Assembly (NCBI GenBank): GCA_023667185.1
Contig: JAMPAP010000002.1
Span: 256,154 to 320,153 of the forward strand
Direction of reading: 5' to 3'
Source of the DNA: Lachnoclostridium sp.
GTDB lineage: Bacteria > Bacteroidota > Bacteroidia > Bacteroidales > Muribaculaceae
DNA length: 64,000 bases
This document shows positions 17,094 to 27,181 of the stretch, piece after piece (positions within the stretch are counted from its first letter, which is position 1; each line of letters begins with the position of its first letter). A model generated the notes under the pieces. That model was not told where the DNA came from, ran no database searches, and worked only from the letters and a program-made list of their open reading frames with translations. Both the position numbers and the translations under genes were made by a program.

Positions 17094-18755
17094 TCAGACG
17101 TGCTGATACAGATAGCGCTTAATCGAACGTTTCGGAGTCTTTTCAAACTCCTCATCGAAGAGCTTCACACGGCGTATCTGTGAATATGCCGGCAGATCCT
17201 TATTGAGAGTGCGGATATTTTCATCCATAACCTTCTCAATATCAGAGAGCGACATCCCGGCAGCCGAAGTGTTTTCAATATCAGGATAAATCAGAGCCAC
17301 GAGCTTGCCCTCCCCCTCGTCAATCACGAGCGACTCGCTGACGTAAGGCATATTGTTGAGGCGCTCCTCAATCTCCTCAGGATAAATGTTTTGGCCTGAA
17401 GGACCAAGAATCATATTCTTGTCGCGACCTCGGATATAAAGGAATCCATCAGCGTCAAACGTGCAAATATCACCCGTATTGAGCCATCCATCCTTGTCGA
17501 GCACCGAGTCAGTAGCCTCCGGGTTCTTATAATACCCGAGCATTACATTCTTGCCTCTAACCGAGAGCACGCCGGGCACATGCTGCGGGTCGCTGGAGTT
17601 GATACGAAGCTCCATATTGTCGACTGCTGTACCACAAGAGCCGAGGCGCTCCTTATACCAAGGAGTATATGAGATCAGCGGGCCACATTCAGTCATGCCA
17701 TAGCCCACGGTGTACGGAAACGAAATCTTACGAAGGAATATCTCAACCTCCCTGTTAAGTCCGGCACCACCTATGATTATCTGCTCCAGATTACCTCCGA
17801 AGGTTACGTTAAGACGCTCCTTGATGCTATTGAGCAGGCGCTCATCGACAAACGGCACATGCATCAGCAGCTTCATCAGCGGTTTCTCAAGCAGAGGGAA
17901 CACTCGTGTCTTGATAATCTTCTCGATAATCAGTGGCACGGTCACGATCACCTTCGGCTTCACGTGGGCAAATGCCTCGATGATGATGCGCGGTGATGGC
18001 GTCTTGGTCAGGAAGTAGATGTGACAACCCGTCACAAACGGGAAAATCATATCTATCGTCAACCCATACATATGAGCTAACGGCAGCATACACACTACGC
18101 CTTCGCCCGGCTCATGATTAATGTTCTCGATACAGAACTCCACATTAGAGATTATCGACTCATAGCTGAGCATCACGCCTTTAGACATACCCGTGGAGCC
18201 CGATGTATAGCTTATCAGGCACAGCTCGCGGGGATTATCCTCGTAATATACAACATCCTCAGGCGCGAAACGCTCGGGGTATTTCTGCCCGAAATACTCG
18301 TTGAGATGAGCGCGAGCCTCATCCAGAGCCTTGCTCCGCGAATACAGCAAGCCGTAATCTTTCAGATGGATGACACCTATCAGATTTTTCATTTGGTCAG
18401 GATCAAGATTGTCCCAGATGCTGCGGTCAATAAACAAGATTTTGGCCTCGCTGTGATTCACGAGATGATGTATATTATCGGCCTTAAACTCATGGAGAAT
18501 TGGCACTATTACCGCACCATAAGTCAATGTCGCAATGAAAGTTATCGACCAGAACGACGAGTTGCGGCCGCAAAGCGCCACACGGTCGCCCGGCTTGATG
18601 CCTGACTTCTCAAAAAGTATATGTATCTTTTCGATCTTGCGTGCTACATCCTTATAGAGATTTGAACCACCCTGAAAATCAGTCATGGCCGGTCGGTCCC
18701 AATTACTGCGGATTGACTCCTGAAATCTCTTGTTTAGGCTTGGGAGGTGTTCCAT
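17094..18755 (-). CDS. AMP-forming long-chain fatty acid-CoA ligase
   Basis: Activates a fatty acid to acyl-AMP and then acyl-CoA. The 553-residue protein has the AMP-binding P-loop SYTSGSTGMSKG (183-194), the GYGMTE motif (351-356), and NTGD followed by RGRDKNMI near the hinge that leads to the C-terminal lid, so it looks catalytically complete. The best match in style is FadD/FAA-type ligases; the exact chain length is not visible. It has its own promoter inside the pnp terminator tail. Confidence 0.87.
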   Translation of the reverse strand: MEHLPSLNKRFQESIRSNWDRPAMTDFQGGSNLYKDVARKIEKIHILFEKSGIKPGDRVALCGRNSSFWSITFIATLTYGAVIVPILHEFKADNIHHLVNHSEAKILFIDRSIWDNLDPDQMKNLIGVIHLKDYGLLYSRSKALDEARAHLNEYFGQKYPERFAPEDVVYYEDNPRELCLISYTSGSTGMSKGVMLSYESIISNVEFCIENINHEPGEGVVCMLPLAHMYGLTIDMIFPFVTGCHIYFLTKTPSPRIIIEAFAHVKPKVIVTVPLIIEKIIKTRVFPLLEKPLMKLLMHVPFVDERLLNSIKERLNVTFGGNLEQIIIGGAGLNREVEIFLRKISFPYTVGYGMTECGPLISYTPWYKERLGSCGTAVDNMELRINSSDPQHVPGVLSVRGKNVMLGYYKNPEATDSVLDKDGWLNTGDICTFDADGFLYIRGRDKNMILGPSGQNIYPEEIEERLNNMPYVSESLVIDEGEGKLVALIYPDIENTSAAGMSLSDIEKVMDENIRTLNKDLPAYSQIRRVKLFDEEFEKTPKRSIKRYLYQHV

Positions 18756-18778
18756 ATATGGTATTTAAATTTATTTTG

Positions 18779-18810
18779 CAAAGATAAAAATAAAAATACA
18801 AAAAACCAAA
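18779..18810 (-). promoter_or_regulatory. promoter of the acyl-CoA ligase gene
   Basis: Minus strand TTTG (18807-18810), 20 bp, TATCTTTG (18779-18786). It lies inside the T-rich tail of the pnp terminator, 24 bp from the ligase ATG. Confidence 0.7.
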
Positions 18811-18846
18811 TTCCCCGACTCGCCATCGGTGGACGAGCCGGGGAAT
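18782..18846 (-). terminator. intrinsic terminator of pnp
   Basis: ATTCCCCG (18810-18817) pairs with CGGGGAAT (18839-18846), extended by CTCG/CGAG across one mismatch. On the minus strand a long T-rich run follows (18782-18809). Confidence 0.85.
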
Positions 18847-18866
18847 TCGGTTATTTTGACTGTTTA

Positions 18867-21125
18867 TCAGTTGCGTGAACCATGGTCGCCACCTTCACGG
18901 CGGGGTCCGCGGTTGCCGCCTTCGCGACGGGGGCCACGATCGCCACCCTCACGGCGGGGTCCGCGGTTACCACCTTCACGGCGGGGAGCACGCTCGCGCT
19001 CTACATAGCCTTCCGGTTTGGGAAGAAGCGCGCGAACTGACAGACGGTATTTGCCTGTCTTCTTGTCGATTTCGATCAGTTTGACATCAAGCTCGTCGCC
19101 CTCTTTGAGGCCTGAAGCCTCCATGTTCTCGAGGCGATCCCAAGAAATTTCAGAGATGTGGAGGAGTCCGTCGCGGTTAGGCATGAACTCTACAAATGCT
19201 CCGAAGTCGAGGATCGAGCGAACCTTGCCATGGTACACCTTGCCCTCTTCGGGAAGCTCTACGATGGCATTGATCATCTCCATGGCCTTGTCGATAGAAG
19301 CCTTGTTGGAAGCAGCCACCTCGATATAGCCGCCTTCGGGGATCTCGTCGATAGATACGGTAGCGCCGGAAGCCTCCTGAATGCCCTGAATGATCTTTCC
19401 GCCCGGGCCAATGACAGCACCGATAAGCTCTTTGGGAATGAGCATGGTGACGATGCGGGGCACGTGGGGCTTGTAGTCTTCACGGGGAGCGGGGATGGTC
19501 TCGTTGATTTTGCCGAGGATGTGGAGTCGGCCGTCACGAGCCTGGAGAAGTGCTTTCTCAAGGATTTCGTAGCTGAGGCCGTCACACTTGATATCCATCT
19601 GAGTGGCAGTGATACCGTCAACAGTACCTGTCACCTTGAAGTCCATGTCGCCGAGGTGATCCTCGTCGCCAAGAATGTCAGAGAGGATGGCATATTTATC
19701 TGACTCAGTGTCAGTGATAAGACCCATGGCGATACCGCTGACAGGCTTCTTCATCTTCACGCCGGCGTCGAGCAGAGCAAGTGTACCGGCGCACACTGTA
19801 GCCATTGATGATGAGCCGTTTGACTCAAGAATATCGCTGACGATGCGGCAAACGTAGGGGAAGTCCTCGGGGAACATACGCTTGAGAGCGCGGTGAGCAA
19901 GGTTACCGTGACCTACTTCACGACGGCCTACGCCACGCACGGGCTTAGCCTCGCCTGTAGAGAAGGGAGGGAAGTTGTAATGAAGGAGGAAGCGCTCGCG
20001 ACCCTGGTTGAGCACGTCGTCAAGGATCTTCTCGTCGAGCTTGGTGCCGAGGGTTACTGTAGCGAGTGACTGTGTTTCGCCACGGGTGAACACTGCTGAT
20101 CCGTGAGGACCGGGCAGATAGTCTACCTCACACCAGATAGGACGAATCTCGGTGGTCTTGCGTCCGTCGAGACGAATGCCTTCGTCGAGAATGCAGCGGC
20201 GCACAGCCTCTTTCTCTACATCGTGGTAGTAGCGCTTTACCAGCGGAGTCTTCTCCTCGCGCTCCTCTTCAGGGAGCGATTCGATGTATTCCTCGCAGAT
20301 CTTGTCGAAGGAGTCCTGACGCCAATGCTTGTCAGCCGAGCCGGCTTTAGCAATAGCGTAAGCCTTATCGTAGCATTTATCGTGAACGTCCTTGCGGAGC
20401 TCTTCGTCATTTACTTCGTGGCAATATTCGCGCTTGACGGTAGAGCCGACCTCTTCGGCGAGCTCCATCTGAGCCTTGCACTGCACTTTGATGGCGTCGT
20501 GAGCGGCACGTAGGGCTGCCAGAAGGTCAGCTTCCGATACTTCGTTCATTTCGCCTTCCACCATCATGATATTGTCGTAGGTGGCACCTACCATCAGCTC
20601 CATGTCAGCTTTCTCTACCTGCTCAAAGGTTGGGTCGATGATAAATTCACCGTCTACGCGGGCTACGCGCACCTCCGAGATGGGGCCGTTGAAGGGGATA
20701 TCGCTCACTGCCAGAGCAGCTGATGCTGCAAGGCCGGCAAGTGCGTCGGGCATATCGACACCGTCAGATGAATACATGGTCACCTGTACGAAGGTGTCGG
20801 CATGATAATTGTCGGGGAAAAGCGGACGGAGCACGCGGTCTACAAGGCGCGCTGTGAGGATTTCATAGTCAGAGGCGCGTCCCTCACGTTTGAGGAATCC
20901 GCCGGGAAAACGTCCGTTGGATGAAAATTTCTCTTTATACTCTACTTGAAGGGGCATGAAATCTACGCCCTCACCGGCTTCTTTAGCCGTCACTACTGTC
21001 GCAAGGAGCATTGTGTTGCCCATGCGCAGTTCTACCGCTCCATCGGCTTGCTTGGCGAGCTTGCCGGTCTCAAGTGTGATGACGCGGCCGTCAGGCAGCT
21101 CGATGGTTTTTTTGATTGGATTCAT
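18867..21125 (-). CDS. pnp: polynucleotide phosphorylase
   Basis: 3'-5' phosphorolytic exoribonuclease of mRNA decay, trimeric in the cytoplasm. The 752-residue protein has two RNase PH domains with the linking all-alpha domain, a KH domain ([20 protein letters not shown]) and an S1 domain ([15 protein letters not shown]). The C-terminus carries an extra Arg/Gly-rich tail of four 9-residue repeats (PRREGGNRG and variants) encoded at about 18870-18985, which should add RNA affinity. Divergent from dnaG. Confidence 0.97.
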   Translation of the reverse strand: MNPIKKTIELPDGRVITLETGKLAKQADGAVELRMGNTMLLATVVTAKEAGEGVDFMPLQVEYKEKFSSNGRFPGGFLKREGRASDYEILTARLVDRVLRPLFPDNYHADTFVQVTMYSSDGVDMPDALAGLAASAALAVSDIPFNGPISEVRVARVDGEFIIDPTFEQVEKADMELMVGATYDNIMMVEGEMNEVSEADLLAALRAAHDAIKVQCKAQMELAEEVGSTVKREYCHEVNDEELRKDVHDKCYDKAYAIAKAGSADKHWRQDSFDKICEEYIESLPEEEREEKTPLVKRYYHDVEKEAVRRCILDEGIRLDGRKTTEIRPIWCEVDYLPGPHGSAVFTRGETQSLATVTLGTKLDEKILDDVLNQGRERFLLHYNFPPFSTGEAKPVRGVGRREVGHGNLAHRALKRMFPEDFPYVCRIVSDILESNGSSSMATVCAGTLALLDAGVKMKKPVSGIAMGLITDTESDKYAILSDILGDEDHLGDMDFKVTGTVDGITATQMDIKCDGLSYEILEKALLQARDGRLHILGKINETIPAPREDYKPHVPRIVTMLIPKELIGAVIGPGGKIIQGIQEASGATVSIDEIPEGGYIEVAASNKASIDKAMEMINAIVELPEEGKVYHGKVRSILDFGAFVEFMPNRDGLLHISEISWDRLENMEASGLKEGDELDVKLIEIDKKTGKYRLSVRALLPKPEGYVERERAPRREGGNRGPRREGGDRGPRREGGNRGPRREGGDHGSRN

Positions 21126-21168
21126 AAAATTTCTGTGTCTTTTTTCAGCTGTATATACAAAATGTGTG

Positions 21169-21176
21169 CAAAGTTA
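21169..21176 (-). promoter_or_regulatory. -7 box of pnp
   Basis: Minus strand TAACTTTG, 43 bp upstream of the pnp ATG; no -33 TTTG at the standard spacing. Confidence 0.45.
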
Positions 21177-21273
21177 CACATAATATCTCTATTTCCGGGA
21201 TATTTTGGCGGTTTAATTTTCAGTCAACTGTTAAATTATCGAAAAACCACCCCGCGATAGGTCGGATTTTGCG

Positions 21274-21281
21274 TATCTTTG
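21274..21281 (+). promoter_or_regulatory. -7 box of dnaG
   Basis: TATCTTTG ends only 4 nt before the dnaG ATG at 21286, so the mRNA is expected to have practically no leader. The -33 region has no clear TTTG. Confidence 0.5.
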
Positions 21282-21285
21282 CATT

Positions 21286-23475
21286 ATGAAACGCATCGAT
21301 CAGGCTACAGTACAGCGCATCCTCGACGCGGCTGATATAGTGGAGGTAGTATCCGACTTTGTCAGCCTAAAGCGTCGTGGCGCCAACTATATAGGACTGT
21401 GCCCGTTTCATAACGAGCGAACTCCTTCATTTTCAGTGTCGAAGTCAAAGGGTATCTGTAAGTGTTTCAGTTGCGGCAAGGGCGGCAGCCCGGTCAATTT
21501 CATCATGGAGCATGAGCAGATGTCGTTTAACGAGGCTCTCCGTTACCTTGCCCGGAAGTACAATATTGAGATCGTTGAGCAGGAGATGACCTCCGAGGAG
21601 CGCGAGCGTGAAAGCGACCGCGAGAGCATGTTTGCCCTCAACGAGTGGGCTATGGCTCACTATGAGAAGATATTGACTGATACGGCTGACGGCCGCGACA
21701 TCGGCCTGAGCTACTTCCGCCACCGCGGCATCAGTGATGCCATGATTAAGAAGTTTCACCTCGGCTATGCTCTTGAGGAAAACGATGAGCTCTATCAGTC
21801 AGCCATCCGTAATGGTTTTAGCGAAAAATACCTGCTATCCACCGGGTTATGCATCCGTAACGACAAGGGTCGCATCTATGACCGATTTCGCGGCAGGGTG
21901 ATCTATCCCGTGCAGACGATCTCGGGAAAGGTGGTGGCTTTCGGCGGACGTACGCTCAAGACTGACAAATCGATGGCCAAATACGTCAACTCGCCCGAAA
22001 GTGATATCTATCTGAAGCGCAAGGTGTTGTATGGCCTTTATCAAGCAAAGCAGTCGATAGTAAAGGCTGACCGCTGCATCCTCGTGGAGGGGTATATGGA
22101 CGTTATCTCGATGCATCAGTCGGGGATAACCAACGTTGTTGCCTCGTCAGGCACATCGCTGACCACTGAGCAGATACGCCTCATCCATCGGTTTACCGAA
22201 AACGTTACCGTAATTTACGATAGCGACGCGGCCGGTATCAAGGCGTCGATACGCGGTATCGATATGCTTCTGGCCGAAGGTCTTAACGTGAAAGTGGTGC
22301 TCTTCCCTGATGGCGATGACCCTGACTCGTTTGCCCAAAGCCACACCTCGGAGGAGACTGAAAAATATCTTGCTGACAATTCTACGGATTTCATCCGCTT
22401 CAAGACCCGCATCATGATGGATGGAGTGGCCGACGACCCGGTGCGCCGCTCTGAAGCGATCACGGAGATAGTGCGCTCCATAGCATATATCCCCTCGGAA
22501 ATCAAGCGCAACGTATATGTGCAGGAGTGCGCCCGCGACTTCGGCATGGACGAGAAGGTGCTTCAGCGGCAAGTGGCTAAGTTTTACGAGGCTAACCTCG
22601 CCAAGGCGGGGGAAACCGAGCAGAAGCAGCGCGAAAATACTGACCTTGACCGCCGCGAGACACCTTCGCCCGCAGTCCCGGCAAGCACCGTCAGCTCGCC
22701 TGGGTCATATGACCCCGCAGCTTTTCTTCGCCCTCATGAGATAGGCCTGCTGAAACTTGCGCTAAAATATGGCCAACTGCCTTTCTGCGAGATGGTTGAC
22801 GAAAACGGCCAAAGTTCCATGGTCACCGTGCTACATTATATAGCCAATGAGTTGACCGCCGACGAAATTTCCCTTTCTAATCCTGACTGTGCCATGCTGC
22901 TGGATCAGGCTCTCGGGATGACCGGCGAGTCGTGGCTGCGTGACTATGAGGCCAAATGCCACGAACTTGAGGCTGTCCGCGCCGAGCAGTTCGCTCAGGG
23001 TTTGGAGGAGATTCGCAACAAGGCAACTGACATCGGCAGTATTAACGCCATGGAGGGGCAGCTTCAGGAGCGTGTAGATGCCGCATTTCATGAAGCACTT
23101 GATTCATGGTCAGCCGGTTATATCGCTCAGCCGCTACTGTCGTCGCCCGATGAAGCTGTACGCCGCCTCGCCACTGACTTGGTGGTGGAGAAGTATCAGC
23201 TGAGCAAGATTCACACCAAGTTTGCCCACATTGAGACTGAGCAGGAGCAGCTGCTCGACCTGGTGCCGCGCAAACTGTTTGAGCTCAAGAATGCCATTCT
23301 GAATCTGAGGATTAAAGATATAAAAGTGCGCATCGCAGCCCTCAGCACTTCGAGCAATTCCTCCGACAATTTTGATGAGATGATGTCGCTCCTGAAAGAG
23401 CAGAAGCAGCTTGAAGATCTGCGTAAGGAACTCGCCAAACTAATCGGCGACCGCGTCATCGCCCCCAGTAAATAA
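21286..23475 (+). CDS. dnaG: DNA primase
   Basis: Synthesises RNA primers for replication at the fork together with DnaB. The 729-residue protein has the CHC2 zinc finger (C39, H42, C60, C63), the TOPRIM domain with E268 (ILVEGYMD) and the metal pair D312/D314 (YDSDAAG), and a C-terminal helicase-interaction region. The start at 21286 is fixed by the zinc finger beginning only 38 residues later. It ends 11 bp before the stop of convergent xseA. Confidence 0.97.
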   Translation: MKRIDQATVQRILDAADIVEVVSDFVSLKRRGANYIGLCPFHNERTPSFSVSKSKGICKCFSCGKGGSPVNFIMEHEQMSFNEALRYLARKYNIEIVEQEMTSEERERESDRESMFALNEWAMAHYEKILTDTADGRDIGLSYFRHRGISDAMIKKFHLGYALEENDELYQSAIRNGFSEKYLLSTGLCIRNDKGRIYDRFRGRVIYPVQTISGKVVAFGGRTLKTDKSMAKYVNSPESDIYLKRKVLYGLYQAKQSIVKADRCILVEGYMDVISMHQSGITNVVASSGTSLTTEQIRLIHRFTENVTVIYDSDAAGIKASIRGIDMLLAEGLNVKVVLFPDGDDPDSFAQSHTSEETEKYLADNSTDFIRFKTRIMMDGVADDPVRRSEAITEIVRSIAYIPSEIKRNVYVQECARDFGMDEKVLQRQVAKFYEANLAKAGETEQKQRENTDLDRRETPSPAVPASTVSSPGSYDPAAFLRPHEIGLLKLALKYGQLPFCEMVDENGQSSMVTVLHYIANELTADEISLSNPDCAMLLDQALGMTGESWLRDYEAKCHELEAVRAEQFAQGLEEIRNKATDIGSINAMEGQLQERVDAAFHEALDSWSAGYIAQPLLSSPDEAVRRLATDLVVEKYQLSKIHTKFAHIETEQEQLLDLVPRKLFELKNAILNLRIKDIKVRIAALSTSSNSSDNFDEMMSLLKEQKQLEDLRKELAKLIGDRVIAPSK

Positions 23476-23486
23476 CGTCGGGCAAA

Positions 23487-24791
23487 TCAGCGATGAAGGA
23501 TGACTGTACCGCCTGCAAGGGTGGTAGTGACAGTTGCACCTTCGGGGATCTGGTCAGGGGAGATCACGGCATGGCCTTCGACACGGGTTATGGAGTATCC
23601 TCGGGAAAGGGTGGCCTGAGGCGAGAGGGCTTCGGCCAGGCGGGCAAGGGCATCCAGATGGTTGCGACGGCGGTCAATAATAGCCGAAGTGGCTGATGCA
23701 AGGCGGGTTACAAATCTATCAAGGCGTGTCTGCACAGGGGTCAAAGCAGTTCTTGACGAGGTAATCAGCCGCATGGTGAGCGAGTCAAGACGGCGATTGG
23801 TCGACGATATGATGTTTGACGGGAGAAATGGCAGACGGGAGGCGATATATGCGAGTTGCTCTCGGGTGGCGGCCATCATTGATGTTGCAGCCACGGTTAT
23901 AGCTCGCGCTGCATTGTCCACACGCTGCAGGAGGTCAGATGCTTGGGTGATAAGCAGTTGGGCTGCCGCTGTTGGGGTCTTTACGCGGGTATTGGCCACA
24001 TAGTCGAGCACTGTAATGTCACGCTCGTGCCCTATTCCGATAATCACCGGGAGGGGGAATTGGGCGATATTGGCCGCAAGGTCGTAGTTTTCAAATGAGG
24101 CAAGGTCGCTCGTGGCACCGCCGCCGCGGATTATCACTACGCAGTCAAAGTCGCCCTCCATTTCGGCTATCTGGTCGAGGGCGTTGATTATCGATGCGGG
24201 AGCCTGAACGCCCTGCATAAGTGCCGGGAAGAGCTGTACTTTGAAATTGATACGATGCGGATTATCAAATAGATGGCGCATAAAATCGCCATATCCGGCA
24301 GCACCTTCAGCAGAAATCACCGCTATATTAAGGGCGGGAAGGGGGAATGGGAGCCGGCGGTTGAGATTGACCACACCTTCGGCGGTAAGCCGGGCGAGTA
24401 TCTCTCGGCGCAGGCGCATGAGGTCGCCGAGGGTGTATGAGGGATTAATTGCTGTGATATTCAGCGACAAGCCGTAGGCCGGATGGTAGTTGGCTGACAC
24501 CTTCACCATTACCTTCATGCCTGAGTCAAGGCGCTGGCCGGTAGCCATATAGAAGTCGGCATCGATCTGCTGGAAGGTGGTACGCCATATAGTAGCACGG
24601 GCGCGGGCTACGGTCTCGCCGGTATCAGGATTTTTCTGAATCAGCTCGAGGTAGCAGTGGGTTGACCGTCGGAGATCTGAGGTTTCGGCTACCACCCATG
24701 CTGAGCGCAGAGCGGGAGCTGAGGCTATGACTTCTGAAAGTAATGTATTGAATTGCAGCAGCGTAAGCGCCGCGTCAGTTGATCCGGTCAT
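23487..24791 (-). CDS. xseA: exodeoxyribonuclease VII large subunit
   Basis: Catalytic large subunit of the single-strand-specific exonuclease VII. The 434-residue protein has the N-terminal OB fold (SAWVVAETSDLR), the central nuclease domain with VVIIRGGGATSDLASFEN and GIGHERDITVLDYVA, and a long helical C-terminus ending in a small beta cap (SRGYSITR). Its start overlaps the DUF3256 stop by 4 bp. The small subunit gene xseB, often next to it, is not here: only 11 bp separate xseA from dnaG. Confidence 0.95.
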   Translation of the reverse strand: MTGSTDAALTLLQFNTLLSEVIASAPALRSAWVVAETSDLRRSTHCYLELIQKNPDTGETVARARATIWRTTFQQIDADFYMATGQRLDSGMKVMVKVSANYHPAYGLSLNITAINPSYTLGDLMRLRREILARLTAEGVVNLNRRLPFPLPALNIAVISAEGAAGYGDFMRHLFDNPHRINFKVQLFPALMQGVQAPASIINALDQIAEMEGDFDCVVIIRGGGATSDLASFENYDLAANIAQFPLPVIIGIGHERDITVLDYVANTRVKTPTAAAQLLITQASDLLQRVDNAARAITVAATSMMAATREQLAYIASRLPFLPSNIISSTNRRLDSLTMRLITSSRTALTPVQTRLDRFVTRLASATSAIIDRRRNHLDALARLAEALSPQATLSRGYSITRVEGHAVISPDQIPEGATVTTTLAGGTVILHR

Positions 24792-25429
24792 TTGTCGGGA
24801 TTAAATTTCTTACCGTTCCAGGTGTAGGTCAGTGTTTTGCGGAGATAGGGGCTGACTATGGCGTATATGTCCTCGTCAAGGAATTTGTCGAGGTTATTGG
24901 TCAGGGTAAGTTGCTTGGTGGTAGGCGAGTAGTCGTAAGATACAAGGAGGAAAGGCACTTGCATTTCCACCATGTCACGGTTGGCCTTGCCATCCTTGGT
25001 GAGCCAGTCGTCAAGCGATGGTGCTATGAAATATTTCGAGCCGTCGATAGCGATCCATGCAGCGTCGTAGAAATTGATATGGCTATCGAGACCTGGGGTT
25101 GCCACGGTGGAAATCAGGCCGATAATAGGGTCAGATGAGTTGACGGGGAGCACGATAAGGTGAGCAGTCGAAGAGTCAGTCATTCTTACGGTAAGGTCTT
25201 CGTCAGTCATGGCTGTGATGGCTGATTTTCCCTTGAGGGCATTTGCCGAGGGGGTCGACATACCGCTGCGGAAATAGTCGATCATGTCAAGGCGGGTGTT
25301 GGGATCAAGCAGCGGAAACACTGTTGCAGGAGCTGAGGCAAATGCCTCGGCTGAAGTCAGTTGGGCCATGGCGGCTACAGCTGTAGCACACAGGGCCAGG
25401 AGTAGAGTGGACAGTCGTCGGATTATCAT
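24788..25429 (-). CDS. DUF3256 family exported protein
   Basis: A 213-residue protein with a Sec signal peptide (MIIRRLSTLLLALCATAVAAMA). The mature part matches Bacteroidales DUF3256: SAEAFASAPATVFPLLDPNTRLDM near the start, a repeated TDEDLTVRMTDSST style, and SHINFYDAAW in the middle. No function is known to me. It is coupled on both sides by 4-bp ATGA overlaps, to the helicase upstream and xseA downstream, an odd partner set for a periplasmic protein. Confidence 0.85.
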   Translation of the reverse strand: MIIRRLSTLLLALCATAVAAMAQLTSAEAFASAPATVFPLLDPNTRLDMIDYFRSGMSTPSANALKGKSAITAMTDEDLTVRMTDSSTAHLIVLPVNSSDPIIGLISTVATPGLDSHINFYDAAWIAIDGSKYFIAPSLDDWLTKDGKANRDMVEMQVPFLLVSYDYSPTTKQLTLTNNLDKFLDEDIYAIVSPYLRKTLTYTWNGKKFNPDK

Positions 25430-27129
25430 GATTTACGATTTTTTTTCTTGTTGGCGATACGGGCGTAGTCACGTTCAGGGTCAGCGATTTCGCTATGGAG
25501 TCGCTTGCCTACAAACTCGGCTCCGGTCAATGCGCCCACTACTTTCCGGGCCTCGGCTTTCTTGACGTCGAAGAGCGTGTAGGCGGGAAGGAGGTCGATG
25601 CGGCCTACGTCGACGCGCTTGCCGTGGATCAGCTTGTTGAGCATATCTATGAGGTTGCCGGCGTAGAAGCCATCGCGCTTGCCTACATTGACATATATTC
25701 TCTCCATGCCGCGCTCGGCGGTGCGGCGGTCTTTTTCGGCGTCGGTGCGGGGCTCTTTGTGTCGGCGTTCGTCGCGTTTCGACTTCTTGGAGGGCTTTTC
25801 ATCGATATTGTCGATTGTGGGAGCATCCTTGTAATAGTCGAGTAAGCGGTTGAATTCTAAGGAGATGACGCGCTTAAGCAGGTCGTCGCCGGTGAGCCAG
25901 CTAAGCTTGCGGGAGATGCCGGGAATATAGCGCATGATCTCGTCTTCGTTGACCTGCACGCGCTCAAGTCGGTCAGCGAGGTTATATAGCTGTTTCTCAA
26001 TGATATGCTCAGGGGTAGGCACATCGCGGCGCTCGAATGTTTTACCTATTATCCTCTCTATCTCGCGGAGCAGTTTCTTCTCGCGGGAGTGGATTATGGC
26101 TATTGAGGTGCCGCTTTTGCCTGCGCGGCCGGTTCGGCCGGAGCGGTGAGTGTAGATGGCTGCATCTTCGGGGAGTCCGTAGTTGATGACGTGGGTAAGG
26201 TTGTCCACGTCAAGGCCGCGGGCCGCCACGTCAGTAGCCACGAGGAGTGATACCACGCGATCGCGGAACTTCTTCATCACGATGTCACGCTGCTGCTGCG
26301 AGAGGTCGCCGTGGAGGGCCTCGGCATTGTAGCCGTCCTTGATGAGGCGGTCAGCTATCTCCTGGGTGTCACGGCGGGTGCGGCAGAAAATGATGGCGTA
26401 GATGCCGGGGGAATTGTCGGCTATGCGTTTGAGGGCAAGGTATTTGTCGCTCGCATGTACCATATAATATATGTGGCGCACATTCTCGGCTCCTTCGTTG
26501 CGGGTGCCTACCACAATCTCCTCATAATCTTTCATATAACGGCGGGCGATGCGGGCAATGTCAGCGGGCATCGTAGCCGAGAACATCAGCATCTTCCTGT
26601 CGTCGGGTACGTAGGAGAGGATCTCTTCGAGCGACTCGAGGAAGCCCATGTTGAGCATCTCGTCAGCTTCGTCGAGCACTACGGTGGTGACTGTATCGAG
26701 GTGGACTACACCTCTCTTTATCAGGTCGATAAGGCGTCCGGGGGTGGCCACGATAATCTGAGCCCCTTCACGCAGAGCTCTTATCTGGCTTTCGATACTT
26801 GATCCGCCGTAGACGGGAATCACCTTTACATCAGGGATATAGCGCGAATAGTCAGCGAGGTCGGAGGCTATCTGAAGGCATAGCTCGCGGGTGGGCGACA
26901 AGATAAGTGCTTGAGGTTCACGCTTTTGGGTGTCTACGAGCTGGAGGATGGGTAGACCGAAAGCAGCGGTTTTGCCGGTGCCGGTCTGGGCAAGTGCCAC
27001 TATATCACGGGCATCACCGAGCAGGCGAGGAATCACGCGCTCCTGCACAGGCATCGGAGCCATGTAACCCATCTCTTCTATCGCTTTGCGCAACGGCGCA
27101 TTTACTCCTAATTCTTCAAATGTTGCCAT
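25426..27129 (-). CDS. DEAD-box ATP-dependent RNA helicase
   Basis: Unwinds RNA in ribosome assembly or cold-shock mRNA handling. The 567-residue protein has motif I AQTGTGKT (47-54), DEAD (153-156), SAT (184-186), and HRSGRTGRAG in the second RecA domain. The C-terminus holds a DbpA-type RNA-binding domain (RIYVNVGKRDGFYAGNLIDM), preceded by a Lys/Arg/Glu-rich linker, so it is a CsdA/DbpA-like helicase. It heads an operon with DUF3256 and xseA. Confidence 0.93.
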   Translation of the reverse strand: MATFEELGVNAPLRKAIEEMGYMAPMPVQERVIPRLLGDARDIVALAQTGTGKTAAFGLPILQLVDTQKREPQALILSPTRELCLQIASDLADYSRYIPDVKVIPVYGGSSIESQIRALREGAQIIVATPGRLIDLIKRGVVHLDTVTTVVLDEADEMLNMGFLESLEEILSYVPDDRKMLMFSATMPADIARIARRYMKDYEEIVVGTRNEGAENVRHIYYMVHASDKYLALKRIADNSPGIYAIIFCRTRRDTQEIADRLIKDGYNAEALHGDLSQQQRDIVMKKFRDRVVSLLVATDVAARGLDVDNLTHVINYGLPEDAAIYTHRSGRTGRAGKSGTSIAIIHSREKKLLREIERIIGKTFERRDVPTPEHIIEKQLYNLADRLERVQVNEDEIMRYIPGISRKLSWLTGDDLLKRVISLEFNRLLDYYKDAPTIDNIDEKPSKKSKRDERRHKEPRTDAEKDRRTAERGMERIYVNVGKRDGFYAGNLIDMLNKLIHGKRVDVGRIDLLPAYTLFDVKKAEARKVVGALTGAEFVGKRLHSEIADPERDYARIANKKKNRKS

Positions 27130-27148
27130 ACGGATAGCTAATTTTTTA

Positions 27149-27181
27149 CAAAGATAAGATTAATTATTCAAAACCGGCAAT
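27149..27181 (-). promoter_or_regulatory. promoter of the DEAD-box helicase operon
   Basis: Minus strand ATTG (27178-27181, three of four -33 bases), 21 bp, TATCTTTG (27149-27156), 20 bp from the helicase ATG. It overlaps the 3' end of the upstream ABC permease gene. Confidence 0.5.

Noticed and set aside
17091..17096. Missing terminator between convergent glycosyltransferase and acyl-CoA ligase genes
   Set aside because: The stops abut directly and no hairpin is visible, but antisense read-through with later termination is common, so it is not reported as unusual.
19158..19703. 181-residue plus-strand open frame inside pnp
   Set aside because: Antisense shadow of the KH/S1 part of pnp.
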